Source: Sinotaia quadrata (lineage: Eukaryota; Mollusca; Gastropoda; Architaenioglossa; Viviparidae). From it: 64,000 bases of DNA. The stretch is taken from positions 108,393,635 through 108,457,634 of the forward strand of contig CM054180.1 in assembly GCA_028829895.1 (NCBI GenBank). The letters are read 5' to 3'. Each line of letters opens with the position of its first letter. Positions within the stretch are counted from its first letter, which is position 1. Position numbers and translations under genes: made by a program. Positions 63,673 through 64,000 of this stretch are shown one piece after another. Below the pieces are notes generated by a model. It did not search any database. It saw nothing but the letters and a program-made list of their open reading frames with translations, and had not been told where the DNA came from.

Positions 63673-64000
63673 TTTGTTTGTTTTTTGTACAGTTTATCTT
63701 AAGATCATCTCAGGATTCATTGTTGGGTGGAAAAATTATACTGCATATTTAGAGGGTTAAATCAGTCATGTCGATCAATCAATCAGTCATGAAAAATGTA
63801 AGGTAACTGGTTATTTGATGAACATTGCAGCATTTGAAAATTTAATTACCATTAATAAAAATAAAAAAATGGAAAAAGGATATAAACATATTCCAGTTTT
63901 GAGCAGAGAGAAAGCTATAAATTTATTTACACGAAATAACATACAATTCAGCTATGGTATGATGACAAATATAAATAAAAGAATCGAAAAAGACATTTAG

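Larger units (their letters stand above)
55788..64000 (+). other. alpha-spectrin intron 29 (incomplete) and its repeats
   Basis: No exon encoding the expected continuation (EH-x-x-EIDA-like) is found before the window ends, so the intron is at least 8.2 kb. It holds a 22-bp minisatellite, a 90-bp degenerate array, dispersed repeat copy B, a 19-nt poly-C run and one exon-like frame near 63404. Confidence 0.75.

Overview
The window is AT-rich nuclear DNA from an invertebrate animal. It has short coding exons with canonical GT/AG splice sites, long AT-rich introns, minisatellites and decayed transposons. The two recognisable genes fit any bilaterian. The repeat-rich introns, and a motif of the type AAGGGAGGTAATT that I associate with molluscan repeats (impression only, not searched), make a mollusc or other lophotrochozoan the best guess.

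Layout. Positions 1-7.3 kb are mostly non-coding. They hold one exon-like reading frame on the minus strand (792-1121) with an in-frame 23-residue duplication, several degenerate tandem arrays, and a 217-bp insertion flanked by a 13-bp target-site duplication. Positions 7.3-12.4 kb carry a two-exon minus-strand gene for a TREX-type DEDDh 3'-5' exonuclease whose catalytic fold is split by a serine-rich insert of roughly 470 residues. Positions 12.4-16.2 kb are the divergent intergenic region, with a perfect GTCACGTGAC palindrome and a candidate TATA box and non-coding first exon. From 16.2 kb to the end runs the 5' half of the non-erythroid alpha-spectrin gene: 29 coding exons (1,335 residues) from the initiator methionine through the SH3 domain to about spectrin repeat 11. 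A very convincing 15-nt in-frame microexon lies inside its largest intron. The gene continues past the window. Its last visible intron (from 55788) holds a 22-bp minisatellite of about 43 copies and other repeats.

Main unusual observations. (1) At three separate alpha-spectrin introns the 3' splice site, in each case with a little of the following exon, has been copied upstream, giving decoy acceptors or exon starts: exon 14 (78-bp units), exon 15 (three 77-bp units) and exon 20 (a 34-bp array that ends on the real AG, plus an exon-start copy 382 bp upstream). (2) At exon 14 a 2.7-kb DNA transposon with TTAA target sites sits inside one decoy copy. Removing it in silico restores the tandem unit, which gives the order of events. 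(3) A 15-nt microexon (35897-35911, LLQRS). (4) The large insert in the TREX-like exonuclease. (5) The protein lacks two vertebrate alpha-II-spectrin segments: the alternatively spliced 20-residue insert after SH3 and the calpain/calmodulin loop.

The two genes have unrelated jobs: membrane-skeleton scaffolding, and clearance or proofreading of DNA 3' ends. They share only a divergent intergenic region. I see no prokaryotic features, CRISPR arrays or recognisable RNA genes.
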